Of a stretch of DNA of 64,000 bases, positions 28,070-37,080 are shown piece after piece. The DNA comes from Faecalicatena absiana. Its GTDB lineage: Bacteria > Bacillota > Bacilli > Lactobacillales > Lactobacillaceae. The notes beneath the pieces are model-generated. The model was not told the origin of the DNA and searched no databases. It worked only from the letters and a program-made list of their open reading frames with translations. Made by a program: the position numbers and the translations under genes. Every line of letters begins with the position of its first letter. Position 1 is the first letter of the stretch. Location: NCBI GenBank assembly GCA_017309015.1, contig JAEDAG010000001.1:48924-112923 (forward strand), given 5' to 3'.

Positions 28070-28786
28070 CTATCTGCCTAAGGCGGCCAGCTCCTGGCGG
28101 GTCAATTCCCGGTATTGGCCCGGCTGCAAGCTGGCATCCAGGGTCAAGGTCCCCATGGTGAGCCGCTTAAGCTCGGTCACCTTCATCCCTTGGGAAGCAA
28201 ACATCCGCTTGACCTGGTGGTACTTGCCCTCAGTGATCGTGACCAAGACCTCGGACTGGTCCTGGTCAAAGTCCTGCTTCAGGATCTCCAGCTTGGCCGG
28301 CTTAAGCTGGCTTCCATCCCTCAAGCTGATGCCGGCTTGAAAATGCGCAACCGTATTTTCATCCGCCACGCCGGCGATTTTAGCCCAGTAGCTCTTGGCC
28401 ACATGAAATTCCGGCGCCAGCAGCTCATGGTTGAGCTGGCCGTCGTTGGTCAACAGCAGCAGTCCGGTCGTATCCTTGTCCAAGCGCCCAACGGGTGCCA
28501 GGCCTCGGTAGCGGTCAGCTGGCTTCAATAAGTCCAGCACCGTCTTTTGCCGGGCATCTTCCGTGGCCGACAGGACGCCTTTGGGCTTGTGCAGCATGAA
28601 GTAGTGAAACTTCTGGTAGCCGATCTCCTGGCCATTGACCGCGACCGTATCCTGGTCCTTGATCTTCTGCTTGGCCGTCCGGCAGACCTGGCCATTGACC
28701 GTGACCTGCCCAGCCTTGATCAATTCCTTGACCTGGGAGCGGGTTCCTTGGTTCATGTCCGCCAGGTATTTGTCCAGGCGCAGCAT
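28070..28786 (-). CDS. rsuA: Pseudouridine synthase, RsuA family
   Basis: Converts a specific uridine in 16S rRNA to pseudouridine. The 238 residues comprise an N-terminal S4 RNA-binding domain (RLDKYLADMNQGTRSQVKELI), then the catalytic domain with GRLDKDTTGLLLLTNDG near 101-117, whose Asp is the nucleophile, and the EGKYHQVKRMF motif near 187. That combination fits RsuA and related small-subunit enzymes. Its ATG overlaps the thiI stop as TAATG, so it is translated from the nifS-thiI message. Confidence 0.9.
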   Translation of the reverse strand: MLRLDKYLADMNQGTRSQVKELIKAGQVTVNGQVCRTAKQKIKDQDTVAVNGQEIGYQKFHYFMLHKPKGVLSATEDARQKTVLDLLKPADRYRGLAPVGRLDKDTTGLLLLTNDGQLNHELLAPEFHVAKSYWAKIAGVADENTVAHFQAGISLRDGSQLKPAKLEILKQDFDQDQSEVLVTITEGKYHQVKRMFASQGMKVTELKRLTMGTLTLDASLQPGQYRELTRQELAALGR

Positions 28787-30003
28787 TAGAGCAAAGCGGC
28801 GTCTTCGTCCGCGATGTTGTCGATAAACTTCTGGCCTGGGTAGATTGGGGTGACCTTCACGCCGGCCAAAGCCCGCTCAAGCAGGCCGTCCACGTCAAGG
28901 CGGGCCTCGTATTCACGGGCCTTGTCGATCTTTGGCTTGGTCTTTGGCCGCGGCGGGGCAAAGATGGTGCAGCAGTCTTCAAATGGCTGGATTGACAGGT
29001 CAAAAGTCCCGATCTCTTCAGCCTTGGCAATAATCTCGTTCTTGTCCATGGTGGCAACTGGCCGGATGACTGGCGTCGCGGTCACGTCGTTGATGGCAGC
29101 CATTGACTCCAGAGTCTGGGAAGCCACCTGGCCGACTGATTCGCCGTTGAAGATCGCCAGGCCGTGGCGCTTGGCCCGGATCATGTCCGCCAAGCGCAGC
29201 ATGAAGCGGCGCTGAACGGTCATCAAGTAGCCTTCCGGCAGCTTTTCCTTGATGGTTTCCTGAATTTCGGCAAAAGGCACCTGGATGAAGTTAATCTTCC
29301 CGCAGTACTTGGCCAGGATGCTGGTCAGTTCCATGGCCTTGGCCAAGGCCTTCTCTGAAGTGTAAGGCGGTGAGAAGAAGTGGACCATTTCAATGTCCAC
29401 GCCCCGCTTCATGGCCAGGTAGGACGCTACTGGCGAGTCGATCCCGCCTGACAGCATCATCATGGCCTTGCCGGCAGTGCCGACTGGCATCCCGCCGATG
29501 CCATGCAGGAGCTGGTTGGAAATGTAGGCCCCGTCCTGGCGGATTTCCAGGCGCAGAACCATGTCCGGCCGCTTCATTTCCGCCTGCAGGCCGGTCATAT
29601 GGTTGTAGAGGTAGTCAGCCACCAGCTGGTTCAATTGGTTGGTGTCATACTCGTACTTGTGGTCGCTTCTTCTGGTGTTGACCTTGAAGGTCATCCCTTC
29701 CTTGTAGGTGGCCTGCATCAATTCCAAGGCCGTCTTTTCGATCTCTTCCAGGGTCTTTTCCGTCCGGATGACCGGCGAATAAGTTTGGATCCCAAAGACC
29801 AGCTTCAGGCGCTCGTCCACTTTTTCAAATGGAGTGCCATTCAAAATGATGTGCATGCGGTCATGGTGAGTCTTGATGGCCAGGTCCGGGAAGTCGCGCA
29901 GAACCTTCTGCACGTTGCCGGCCAAGCGGTTGATAAAGTCCTTGCGGTTCTTGCCCTTAGTGGAAAGCTCACCGTAGCGGACCATAATTTCAGTGTATTG
30001 CAA
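28786..30003 (-). CDS. thiI: tRNA 4-thiouridine synthase ThiI
   Basis: ThiI adenylates U8 of tRNA and transfers sulfur to form 4-thiouridine. The 405 residues have the N-terminal ferredoxin-like and THUMP domains (about 60-165) and the ATP-pyrophosphatase loop [11 protein letters not shown] near 184-194. They end after this domain: there is no rhodanese extension, as in other short Firmicutes ThiI. The start is a TTG, seven bases after AGGAG and two bases after the stop of the cysteine desulfurase gene. The pairing with its own sulfur donor is typical. Confidence 0.95.
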   Translation of the reverse strand: MQYTEIMVRYGELSTKGKNRKDFINRLAGNVQKVLRDFPDLAIKTHHDRMHIILNGTPFEKVDERLKLVFGIQTYSPVIRTEKTLEEIEKTALELMQATYKEGMTFKVNTRRSDHKYEYDTNQLNQLVADYLYNHMTGLQAEMKRPDMVLRLEIRQDGAYISNQLLHGIGGMPVGTAGKAMMMLSGGIDSPVASYLAMKRGVDIEMVHFFSPPYTSEKALAKAMELTSILAKYCGKINFIQVPFAEIQETIKEKLPEGYLMTVQRRFMLRLADMIRAKRHGLAIFNGESVGQVASQTLESMAAINDVTATPVIRPVATMDKNEIIAKAEEIGTFDLSIQPFEDCCTIFAPPRPKTKPKIDKAREYEARLDVDGLLERALAGVKVTPIYPGQKFIDNIADEDAALL

Positions 30004-30005
30004 TG

Positions 30006-31163
30006 TTATTCTCCTAAGTGGTTAATCTTGGCAAAATGCCGGTAGATCTTGTCGAAGGCCGCGATAAATTCATCGGCTTCTGCCAAAGTGTTGGTCTCGT
30101 CAAAGCTCAGGCGGACCGCGCTGGTGGCGATGTCATCAGGCGTTCTCATGGCCACCAGGGTGCTGGCTTCATCAGCCGTCTTGGACGCGCAGGCTGACGT
30201 CGTTGAGATGTAGATGTCCTGCTCTTCCAAAGTGTGCACCAGGGTTTCGCCCCGGATGCCTTCCAAGGCAAAGCAGAGCACGTGCGGGGCAAAATTGTCC
30301 TGCATTGGCGAGAAGATGTGGATGCCCGGCTTGCCGGCCAGGTAGTCGCTAATGCGGCGCTTGATAGCCGTTTCGCGGGCAGCCTTCTCGCTTTCGCCGG
30401 TCAAAACCAGGCGGGCGGCCCGGGCCATGGCCGCGATCGCGGCCAGGTTTTCAGTCCCGGAGCGCAGGCCCTTTTCCTGCCCGCCACCTTCGCAAAGGGG
30501 CATGATCATCCGCCCCTCCTTCTTGTAAAGGATGCCGATCCCGCGCGGGCCGTGGAACTTGTGGGATGAGAAGCTCATCATGTCGACGCGGCTGGTGAAG
30601 ACCTGGTCCCAAATGCCCTTGCCGAAGGCCTGGACGTTGTCCACGTGGAAGTGGACGTTCGGGTAGTCTTCCAGGATTTCGGAAATTTCCCGAATTGGCT
30701 GAATGGTCCCGATCTCATTGTTGACCCCCATGATGGAGACCAAAGTCGTATCAGAATCCAAGGCCCGCTTCAAGTCCTCCGGGTTGACCCGGCCTTCCTT
30801 GTCCACTGGCAGGCGGGTGACCCGGAAGCCCAGGTTTTCCAGCTCGTTAAAAGTATTGGCCACGGAAGCGTGCTCCACGGATGAAGTAATCAAGTGCTTG
30901 CCAAACTCCCGCTTGGCCAGGGCAGTTCCCTTGATGGCGGTGTTGTTGGACTCGGTTCCGCCAGAAGTGAAGAAGATCTCGTGCGGCTTGACCCCCATGA
31001 GGTCCGCGATCTGCCGGCGGGAGGCTTCCAGCAATTGGTGGGCCCGGTCGCCCAGCTTGTGCAGGCTGGATGGATTGCCCCAAATATTCTTGACAACCTG
31101 ATCATATGTTTCAAGTGCTTCCGGCGCCATTCTGGTCGTGGCACTGTTATCGAAATAAATCAC
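30006..31163 (-). CDS. Cysteine desulfurase paired with ThiI (NifZ type)
   Basis: A PLP enzyme providing persulfide sulfur, here most likely to ThiI for s4U. From the GTG start (AAGGAG upstream) it has 385 residues. PLP-binding Lys is in SSHKFHG at about 202 and the persulfide Cys in TSACASK at about 325. The active site reads HVDNVQAF where most family members have HVDAVQ. It differs from the other cysteine desulfurase at the left edge in the Cys loop, which fits a dedicated partner. In B. subtilis the equivalent NifZ-ThiI pair works alone. Confidence 0.93.
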   Translation of the reverse strand: MIYFDNSATTRMAPEALETYDQVVKNIWGNPSSLHKLGDRAHQLLEASRRQIADLMGVKPHEIFFTSGGTESNNTAIKGTALAKREFGKHLITSSVEHASVANTFNELENLGFRVTRLPVDKEGRVNPEDLKRALDSDTTLVSIMGVNNEIGTIQPIREISEILEDYPNVHFHVDNVQAFGKGIWDQVFTSRVDMMSFSSHKFHGPRGIGILYKKEGRMIMPLCEGGGQEKGLRSGTENLAAIAAMARAARLVLTGESEKAARETAIKRRISDYLAGKPGIHIFSPMQDNFAPHVLCFALEGIRGETLVHTLEEQDIYISTTSACASKTADEASTLVAMRTPDDIATSAVRLSFDETNTLAEADEFIAAFDKIYRHFAKINHLGE

Positions 31164-31257
31164 GTTTGCTCTCCTTAAAAAAGCGGCCATATAAATGACC
31201 GCTTGACAATAATGTTTAATTTTAGTCCAAAATCAGGTCAACTGCAACGACTAAGCC

Positions 31258-32991
31258 TTAAGCTTCCTTGGGCTGGGTCGCCGTTTCCGCCTGCTCGCGG
31301 TAGTAGGAGCTCTCGATGCGCTGGTAGCTGCCTGGTTCAACCCGTTCAACCGCCGTGGCGATCGTATCCAAAGCGTCTTTGTAGTTGTAGTCGCGCTCGT
31401 AGCGCTTCATGGCTTCTCTTCTGGCCCGCAAGACCCCTTCATTGTCCAGGAACTTGTTGGAGTACTGCATGGTCAGTTCAAACAGATTGGCGGAGCTGAT
31501 GATGTCATCGGCTTCCTTTTGCAGGCGGGCGACATCGTCAGAAATCTGCACCAAGTCGCTGGAGATCTTCTCCATGTTGATCCGGACCTGGTTAAGCTCC
31601 CGGCTGGTCTTGCCAATTTCGTTGATGACCAGGGTATACATCTGCAGGAAGCTTTCCGGAATGCCAGGCAAGTGCTGGCGGGTCAGGTGCCGGTAGACCA
31701 AAGAGACCTGCTGCTTGAATTCCTTGATGGACCGGTGGGCCACTTCTTCAGCATCGTACAAGCCGTCAACGGCTTCCGACAATTCCTTCTCCCGGTCCTC
31801 GATTTCCTGCAGGCGGCCCAGCATCCGGGTCCAGTCGCTTTCAACGTCTGAAAAGACCGCCCGGCCTTCGGCAATCTTCTGGGTAGCTCTGATGAAGTCA
31901 GAGTCCATCTTGTGGATTTCCCGCTCCAAAGCCCGGCTCTCGTCCAACTCCCCGTGGGTCAGCTCGTAGCTTTCATCAATGTGGTGCAGCTTCTTGATCA
32001 GCTGCTGGCTGATATTCTCCTGGTGGGACAGGATCCGCTGCAGCTTGTCCTGGTTCTTCTCAACGAAAGGCCGGGCCTTGTATTCCTTTTCCAGGATCGC
32101 GTAGAGGGTGTCGATTTCCTTTTGCACCTTCTTGATCCCCTTTTCACAGGTCTCAAGATCCAGCTTGGCCAAGTCCTGCTGGGACTTGTCGATCTGCTCG
32201 TTGGACTGCTTGACTTCCAGCAGGACGTCAAGATTGCCAAAGCCATACTTGTCATCGCGCATCTTCTTGTAGGCCGCGGAAATCTCATCCAGCTGGTCGC
32301 TGAAGACGTTCTGGAGCTCATGCTGGTCTTCCTTGACCTTTGGCAGCTTCTCCTGCAGGCTGGTCAAAGCACTCCGGATCGTCGAAAGCATCCGCTTGGC
32401 TTCCACGTGGTCGCCCTGGGCGGTCAGGCTCTTGGCCTCGGCAAAGTCGCTTTCCATGGCGGAAAGCTTGTTTTCGATCTCATCCAGGGCCAGGCTGTAG
32501 TCGTATGAGTCCGCCAGAATCGTCTTGCGGATTTCCCGGTAGGCCCCCATCAGCTCATCGTATTGGGCCTTGTTTTCCCGGTTGGACTCCAGCAGCTGGG
32601 TGAAAACCTCAGCGGAATTCTTGACGTTCTCCTCAATGGAGGCCACCAAGTCGCTGGCCTTCTTGATTGCCTGGTGACTCTTGAGCAGGCGGTAGCGGGC
32701 ATTGTCATCAGCCGCTTCCTCGATCAGCCGCTGAATGGTTGGAAACTTCTCACTGGCCTCCTTGTAGCTCTTCTTCCAGGTGTTCAAGGTCGCCAGACTC
32801 TCCCCGGCCAGCTCCATCTGGTTCAGCTTGCCAATGGCCCGTTCCAGGTGCAGGTCTTCCATATTGCCCAAATCATTGTCCAGTTCTTCAATTTCGCGCA
32901 GGTGCCGCCGGTTGACCAGCAGCATCGCGGCGATCGCCACGATAATCGCGATAATGATCGTAATGATTAGTAGAGATTGTGTAGATGACAT
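31258..32991 (-). CDS. ezrA: Septation ring formation regulator EzrA
   Basis: EzrA is a membrane-anchored spectrin-like protein that restrains FtsZ rings and links division to wall synthesis in Firmicutes. I start at MSSTQSLLII, which has GGAGG upstream. The 577 residues then consist of one N-terminal membrane helix (about 5-25) and a long all-helical cytoplasmic part with coiled coils, matching EzrA length and topology. It lies directly upstream of the cysteine desulfurase-thiI pair and diverges from rpsD. Confidence 0.93.
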   Translation of the reverse strand: MSSTQSLLIITIIIAIIVAIAAMLLVNRRHLREIEELDNDLGNMEDLHLERAIGKLNQMELAGESLATLNTWKKSYKEASEKFPTIQRLIEEAADDNARYRLLKSHQAIKKASDLVASIEENVKNSAEVFTQLLESNRENKAQYDELMGAYREIRKTILADSYDYSLALDEIENKLSAMESDFAEAKSLTAQGDHVEAKRMLSTIRSALTSLQEKLPKVKEDQHELQNVFSDQLDEISAAYKKMRDDKYGFGNLDVLLEVKQSNEQIDKSQQDLAKLDLETCEKGIKKVQKEIDTLYAILEKEYKARPFVEKNQDKLQRILSHQENISQQLIKKLHHIDESYELTHGELDESRALEREIHKMDSDFIRATQKIAEGRAVFSDVESDWTRMLGRLQEIEDREKELSEAVDGLYDAEEVAHRSIKEFKQQVSLVYRHLTRQHLPGIPESFLQMYTLVINEIGKTSRELNQVRINMEKISSDLVQISDDVARLQKEADDIISSANLFELTMQYSNKFLDNEGVLRARREAMKRYERDYNYKDALDTIATAVERVEPGSYQRIESSYYREQAETATQPKEA

Positions 32992-33290
32992 ATCTTTCTC
33001 CTCCGCAATTACCAATATTATACCAAATGTAGGCGCCTTAACGAGCAAAGCTTTAATTTTCTGCCTTTTTTCTTGCTTTATGGCCCGGATGCTCTTATAA
33101 TAGTCGTCGTGTAAAATATTTGCAGCCATAAGCGACAAGAACGTCAACATCTTGGGACGATTTTGTTAGTGAACGAGTAACCCACGCTGCACGGGCGAAA
33201 ATGTAAACTCGAGATGCACGAATGTTGAGCTTATATTGTGATATTTTACTCCAAGAAATTTTATATTTATATCATTGGAGGATTTTTTAT
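32992..33290 (+). promoter_or_regulatory. Divergent ezrA/rpsD promoters and long rpsD leader
   Basis: On the plus strand TTGCTT (33073-33078) and TATAAT (33096-33101) are 17 bases apart, a good sigma-A promoter for rpsD. Transcription from about 33108 gives a leader near 180 bases. It contains GGGACG, GAGTAACCCACGC and a repeated TGCACG, which could fold. S4 represses rpsD through its leader in B. subtilis, so the same is likely here (inference). On the minus strand TGGTATAAT at 33017-33025 is an extended -10 for ezrA. No gene is seen here. Confidence 0.6.
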
Positions 33291-33902
33291 ATGTCAAGAT
33301 ACACTGGTCCAAGTTGGAAGCGTTCAAGAAGATTGGGGATTTCCCTTTCAGGTACTGGCAAGGAGCTTGCCCGTCGTTCATACGCTCCAGGTCAACACGG
33401 TCCTAACCAACGCGGCCGTTTGTCAGAATACGGCATGCAATTGCACGAAAAGCAAAAGCTGCGTTGGATGTTCGGCTTGAACGAACGTCAATTCCGTACT
33501 TTGTTCGCACGCGCCGGCAAGATCCGTGAAGGCCAACACGGCACCAACTTCATGATCTTGCTTGAACGTCGTCTGGACAACGTCGTTTACCGTCTCGGCT
33601 TGGCTACTACCCGTGAACAAGCCCGTCAATTGGTAAACCACGGCCACATCACTGTTGATGGCAAGCGCGTTGACATCCCTTCATACGAAGTTGCTCCTGG
33701 TCAAGTAATCAGCTTGAAGGAAAAGTCAAAGAACTTGCAACAAGTTAAGGACGCTTTGGAAGCTACTAACGCTCGTCCTTCATTTGTTTCATTCGACGAA
33801 GACAAGATGGAAGGTCAATTGGTTCGTTTGCCAGAACGCGACGAAATGGAACCTGACATTGACGAAGCCCTCGTTGTTGAATACTACAACAAGTTGCTGT
33901 AA
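33291..33902 (+). CDS. rpsD: 30S ribosomal protein S4
   Basis: Primary binder of 16S rRNA in small-subunit assembly, with a regulatory role on its own mRNA in Firmicutes. The 203-residue protein starts [16 protein letters not shown] after AGGAGG and carries the S4 domain near 92-150 ([27 protein letters not shown]). Codon choice is more T/A-ending than that of its neighbours, as expected for a highly expressed gene. The gene stands alone with its own promoter and terminator. Confidence 0.98.
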   Translation: MSRYTGPSWKRSRRLGISLSGTGKELARRSYAPGQHGPNQRGRLSEYGMQLHEKQKLRWMFGLNERQFRTLFARAGKIREGQHGTNFMILLERRLDNVVYRLGLATTREQARQLVNHGHITVDGKRVDIPSYEVAPGQVISLKEKSKNLQQVKDALEATNARPSFVSFDEDKMEGQLVRLPERDEMEPDIDEALVVEYYNKLL

Positions 33903-33919
33903 TATTTTTCAGGCTTCAA

Positions 33920-33950
33920 AAGACGCATGCATCCGCATGCGTCTTTTTTT
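33920..33950 (+). terminator. Terminator of rpsD
   Basis: GACGCATGC and GCATGCGTC form a nine-base-pair stem with a four-base loop followed by seven T. It begins about 20 bases after the rpsD stop. Confidence 0.92.
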
Positions 33951-34067
33951 GCTTTCCTTTGCTTTTGCTTTAAATTTTGTTCCAGTTTATTTTTGTTATT
34001 CTTCAGGCAAATTGTGTACAATAAACCCATAAAGGGAAACACAGAGAAGATAGAAAAGGTGACTAAT

Positions 34068-34544
34068 ATGGCTGATGACGAATTAGAAAAACGGGTTCAA
34101 AATGCCGCCGCGGGCATCACGCCCCAGACGCGGCCAGACGAGCGGCGCCGCTACCTGGGTTCTTTGCGCGAGCGGATCTACGTCCGCATGAATCTGCAAG
34201 AGGCCCAAGATCCCCAGCTGACCAAGCTCTTCTTAGACCATTTCAGCGACTATCAAGGCTACACTATCTTGATCAACGGCAACACGCCAAATCCGCGCTT
34301 TGTCAACCAGATTGAAGCCGCAGCCGCCAAGAGCGGAATCAAGTTCTGCCTGATCAATGATGAGACGGCCAGAACCGGCGATGAAGATTCAGCTATCCTG
34401 GTCGTCAGCCAGGAAGCCATCAACCGGATGCGGATCGAGATCGGCCAGGTCTACGCCCCGCCCCTGCCGGCGGAGGAGCTGGCCGCGCCGGCTAAGAAGA
34501 AAGAGGGCTTTTTCCACCGCCTCTTTCATGGTGACGCCAAATGA
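34068..34544 (+). CDS. yueI: YueI family protein (DUF1694)
   Basis: A 158-residue cytoplasmic protein starting MADDELEKRVQNAAAG after AAAAGGTGA. It shows the family stretch YLGSLRERIYVRMNLQEA near 30 and an internal VVSQEAINRMRIEIGQVY region. The function is unknown. The C-terminal tail is rich in Ala, Pro and Lys. Its stop overlaps the rarA start as ATGA, a pairing seen in other lactobacilli, so translation is coupled. Confidence 0.85.
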   Translation: MADDELEKRVQNAAAGITPQTRPDERRRYLGSLRERIYVRMNLQEAQDPQLTKLFLDHFSDYQGYTILINGNTPNPRFVNQIEAAAAKSGIKFCLINDETARTGDEDSAILVVSQEAINRMRIEIGQVYAPPLPAEELAAPAKKKEGFFHRLFHGDAK

Positions 34545-35860
34545 AGCCTTTAGCCTACCGGATGCGGCCGCGTGATTTGGACGAGGTCGTGGGCCAGCAG
34601 CACCTGGTCGGACCCAAGAAGATCATCCGCCGGATGGTCGAGGCCAAGCGCCTGTCCAGTATGATCCTCTACGGTCCCCCTGGCATCGGCAAGACCAGCA
34701 TTGCCTCAGCGATTGCCGGTTCGACCAAATATGCCTTCCGCCAGCTCAACGCCGCGACCGATGGCAAAAAAGAGCTGGCTCAGGTCGCGGCCGAAGGCAA
34801 GATGAGCGGGACGGTCATTCTCTTGCTGGATGAAATTCACCGCCTGGACAAGGTCAAGCAGGACTTCCTGCTGCCCTTGCTTGAGTCCGGCCAGATCATC
34901 CTGATCGGGGCAACCACGGAAAATCCTTATATCGCCATCTCCCCGGCCATCCGGTCGCGCTGTCAGATCTTTCAACTAAAGCCCCTGACTGAAGCGGACG
35001 CCAAAACGGCCATCAAGCGGGCGATCGCGGATGAAGAGCGGGGCCTGGGCAAGTATCACGTGACTTTGACCGCTGACGCCCTGGAGCTCCTGGTTGAAAA
35101 AGGCAACGGCGACCTGCGCTCAACTTTAAACGGGCTGGAGCTGGCCGTCCTGTCAACCCGCCAGGAGCTGAAAGATGAAGGCCAAAGCGCGGACCAGGTG
35201 ACGGTCACTAAAGAAGACATGGCTGAATCCCTGCAGATGAAGACCCAAGCTTTTGACGCGTCTGGCGATGGCCACTACGACCTGGTCTCCGCCTTTCAAA
35301 AATCAATACGCGGCTCTGACACCGACGCCGCCCTCCACTATTTGGCCCGCTTAATTGAATCTGGCGACCTGATTTCCATCTGCCGGCGGCTCTTGGTCAT
35401 TGCCTATGAAGACATTGGCCTGGCCAATCCGCCGGCCGCTGAGCGGGCCGCAGCGGCTATTTGGAGCGCCAGACAGCTGGGCTTGCCAGAAGCCCGCATC
35501 CCCCTGGCAAACGCCGTGATCGAGCTCTGCTTGTCCCCTAAGAGCAATTCAGCCATCGGGGCCATTGACAAGGCACTGAGCGACATCCGGACCAAGCGGG
35601 TTGGCGAGATTCCTGACGATCTAAAGGATGCCCATTACCAGGGCGCCAAGAAGCTGGGGCACGGCAATGGCTATGTCTACCCCCACGACTTTCCGGGCGA
35701 CTGGGTGCCACAGCAGTATCTGCCAAACAATCTGTTAGGCGCCCAGTATTTCGCCCCCAAGGGCGAGTCCAAGTTTGAAGGAGCCTTTAAAAAGCAGTAC
35801 CTCAAGCTGCGGCACATGCAGGAGGCGGGCCTGGCCAAGCGGAAGGCAGATCAGCCGTAA
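34541..35860 (+). CDS. rarA: Replication-associated recombination ATPase RarA
   Basis: RarA (MgsA) is a clamp-loader-like AAA+ ATPase acting at stalled replication forks. The 439 residues start MKPLAYRMRPRDLDEVVGQQ and carry Walker A GPPGIGKTS at 45-53, Walker B LLLDEIHR near 95 and sensor region GATTENPY near 125. The tetramerising C-terminal domain has DIGLANPPA and YPHDFPGDWVPQQYLP. A 6S RNA gene follows it, a neighbourhood known from many bacteria. Confidence 0.95.
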   Translation: MKPLAYRMRPRDLDEVVGQQHLVGPKKIIRRMVEAKRLSSMILYGPPGIGKTSIASAIAGSTKYAFRQLNAATDGKKELAQVAAEGKMSGTVILLLDEIHRLDKVKQDFLLPLLESGQIILIGATTENPYIAISPAIRSRCQIFQLKPLTEADAKTAIKRAIADEERGLGKYHVTLTADALELLVEKGNGDLRSTLNGLELAVLSTRQELKDEGQSADQVTVTKEDMAESLQMKTQAFDASGDGHYDLVSAFQKSIRGSDTDAALHYLARLIESGDLISICRRLLVIAYEDIGLANPPAAERAAAAIWSARQLGLPEARIPLANAVIELCLSPKSNSAIGAIDKALSDIRTKRVGEIPDDLKDAHYQGAKKLGHGNGYVYPHDFPGDWVPQQYLPNNLLGAQYFAPKGESKFEGAFKKQYLKLRHMQEAGLAKRKADQP

Positions 35861-35875
35861 GCGCTTTTATTTTGC

Positions 35876-35907
35876 TTGACAAGCGGCAAGCGATTATATA
35901 CTATAAT
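35876..35907 (+). promoter_or_regulatory. Promoter of the 6S RNA gene
   Basis: TTGACA at 35876-35881 is followed by an overlapping pair of -10 candidates, TATACT (35897-35902) and TATAAT (35902-35907). Transcription should begin near 35912. Confidence 0.75.
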
Positions 35908-35911
35908 AAGT

Positions 35912-36110
35912 GATCTGAGTTGATCGTCAAAAGCCTATTTGTAAATTAGTTGACCGATCAAACTTAAGGACGTGGTGGTTCGTCAGTAACTACTGAATCG
36001 GAATGCTGCTTGGCAGAATCCATATTCACTGCGCGACGAACCGGATTTTGTAGATTTTTTACGGGATCAACAAGCGCCATTTATGCTTTGGTCAACTCGG
36101 ATTTTCTTAG
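35912..36110 (+). ncRNA. ssrS: 6S RNA
   Basis: A 6S RNA binds RNA polymerase holoenzyme by imitating an open promoter. The ends pair: ATCTGAGTTGA at 35913-35923 is complementary, with one G-U pair, to TCAACTCGGAT at 36092-36102. That is the long closing stem. The middle holds GAATGCTGCTTGGCAGAATCC and further paired arms (GTCGTCGCGCAG-like regions TTCGTCAG and GCGCGACGAA) around an open bubble. Length near 195, a TTGACA promoter, a terminator right after it and the rarA neighbourhood all fit. A covariance search would settle it. Confidence 0.82.
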
Positions 36111-36118
36111 ATAATCAG

Positions 36119-36144
36119 CAGCGGCCCGGAGGGGCCGCTTTTTT
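36119..36144 (+). terminator. Terminator of the 6S RNA gene
   Basis: GCGGCCC and GGGCCGC pair around GGAG, followed by six T. Confidence 0.9.
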
Positions 36145-36157
36145 ATTGGCATTTTTT

Positions 36158-36166
36158 TGCTACAAT
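36158..36166 (+). promoter_or_regulatory. Extended -10 upstream of the small membrane protein gene
   Basis: TG-C-TACAAT lies about 40 bases before the ATG at 36208. No clear -35 is seen. Confidence 0.5.
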
Positions 36167-36207
36167 TACTTACAGCAGCAAAATTCAATAACAGGAGTTT
36201 AAAAACA

Positions 36208-36492
36208 ATGATTTACATTCGCATCGTGATGATCTGCTTCATCCTCGCCCTGATGCTGACGGCCTGGTACCTGTGGCATCGGCGAAACGGCGCCTTCCTG
36301 GTCTTTGACGTCAGCGGGAATCCGGAACTGCACCAGATCCTGACCGTGACCGCGGTCGCCTTGGTCGCGATCAGCGTGCTGGGCATTTTCCTGCTCTTTT
36401 CCGGCAACAAGTACCTGAACTTGATCACCCTCTTTTTGGGGTCAGGAGCGATCCTGATTTTTGCCCTGATAATTTCCAAAAACGAGCACTAA
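36208..36492 (+). CDS. Small three-helix membrane protein, possibly DUF3899
   Basis: A 94-residue hydrophobic protein with three membrane segments (about 5-23, 45-65 and 70-90) and a short polar loop WHRRNGAFLVFDVSGNPELH between the first two. AGGAG lies before the ATG. Size and layout resemble DUF3899 proteins of lactobacilli, but I cannot confirm the family. It has its own extended -10 after the 6S terminator and precedes the universal stress protein gene. Function unknown. Confidence 0.75.
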   Translation: MIYIRIVMICFILALMLTAWYLWHRRNGAFLVFDVSGNPELHQILTVTAVALVAISVLGIFLLFSGNKYLNLITLFLGSGAILIFALIISKNEH

Positions 36493-36506
36493 ATCGTTTG
36501 CAGATT

Positions 36507-36515
36507 TGGTAAAAT
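36507..36515 (+). promoter_or_regulatory. Extended -10 of the universal stress protein gene
   Basis: TG-G-TAAAAT is located 24 bases before the ATG at 36539. A TTTGCA stretch just upstream is too close to be its -35. Confidence 0.5.
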
Positions 36516-36538
36516 ATAGCTAGGAAGAGGTGGCTAAA

Positions 36539-37003
36539 ATGACAAAGACATATCAATACAAACACATTCAAATTGCTGTCGATGGTTCCAAGGAAGCCGA
36601 CTTGGCCTTCAAGCGCGCGATTGCCGTAGCCAAGCACATGAATGCCGACTTGGAAATCCTGCACGTCATCGACACCCGTTCATTCCAAAACGTTTCAAGC
36701 TTTGACTCCGCAATGGTTGAACAAGTGTCCAACGATGCCAAGAAGAAGATGGAAAAGTACTCCCAAGCTGCTAAAGAAGCCGGGGTCAAGGAAGTCCACT
36801 TCTCAATCGAGTTCGGCTCACCAAAGACCATCATCAGTCGTGACTTCCCTAAGAAGCATGACATCGACCTGATCGTTGTTGGGGCTACCGGCTTGAATGC
36901 CGTAGAGCGGCTGTTGATCGGCAGCGTTACCGAATACGTCACCAGAACTGCCGATTGCGATGTTTTGGTGGTTAGACACAGCAGACTGCCAGAATCCGAC
37001 TAG
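36539..37003 (+). CDS. Universal stress protein, UspA family
   Basis: An alpha/beta nucleotide-binding-fold protein of 154 residues. The start HIQIAVDGSKEADLAFKRAI is the Usp N-terminal strand-loop-helix. GATGLNAVERLLIGSVTEYV near 119-138 is the ATP-binding G-2X-G-9X-GS motif. I prefer the ATG at 36539 over the GTG nine bases upstream, which falls inside the AGGAAGAGG ribosome site. It is a single gene with its own promoter and terminator. The stress that induces it cannot be told. Confidence 0.9.
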   Translation: MTKTYQYKHIQIAVDGSKEADLAFKRAIAVAKHMNADLEILHVIDTRSFQNVSSFDSAMVEQVSNDAKKKMEKYSQAAKEAGVKEVHFSIEFGSPKTIISRDFPKKHDIDLIVVGATGLNAVERLLIGSVTEYVTRTADCDVLVVRHSRLPESD

Positions 37004-37027
37004 CATTAACAATCGATTATCAGCAAA

Positions 37028-37060
37028 AGAAAAACAGGCCTCGCGGCCTGTTTTTCTTTT
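37028..37060. terminator. Bidirectional terminator between the usp gene and rodA
   Basis: AAAAACAGGCC and GGCCTGTTTTT pair around TCGC. T runs on both strands let it serve the plus-strand usp gene and the minus-strand rodA. Confidence 0.9.
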
Positions 37061-37080
37061 GGCTTTTTCTGACGGTTTGC

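Noticed and set aside
33166..33381. 71-residue frame on the minus strand opposite the rpsD start
   Set aside because: It overlaps the rpsD leader and start, which have promoter, ribosome site and family match on the other strand.
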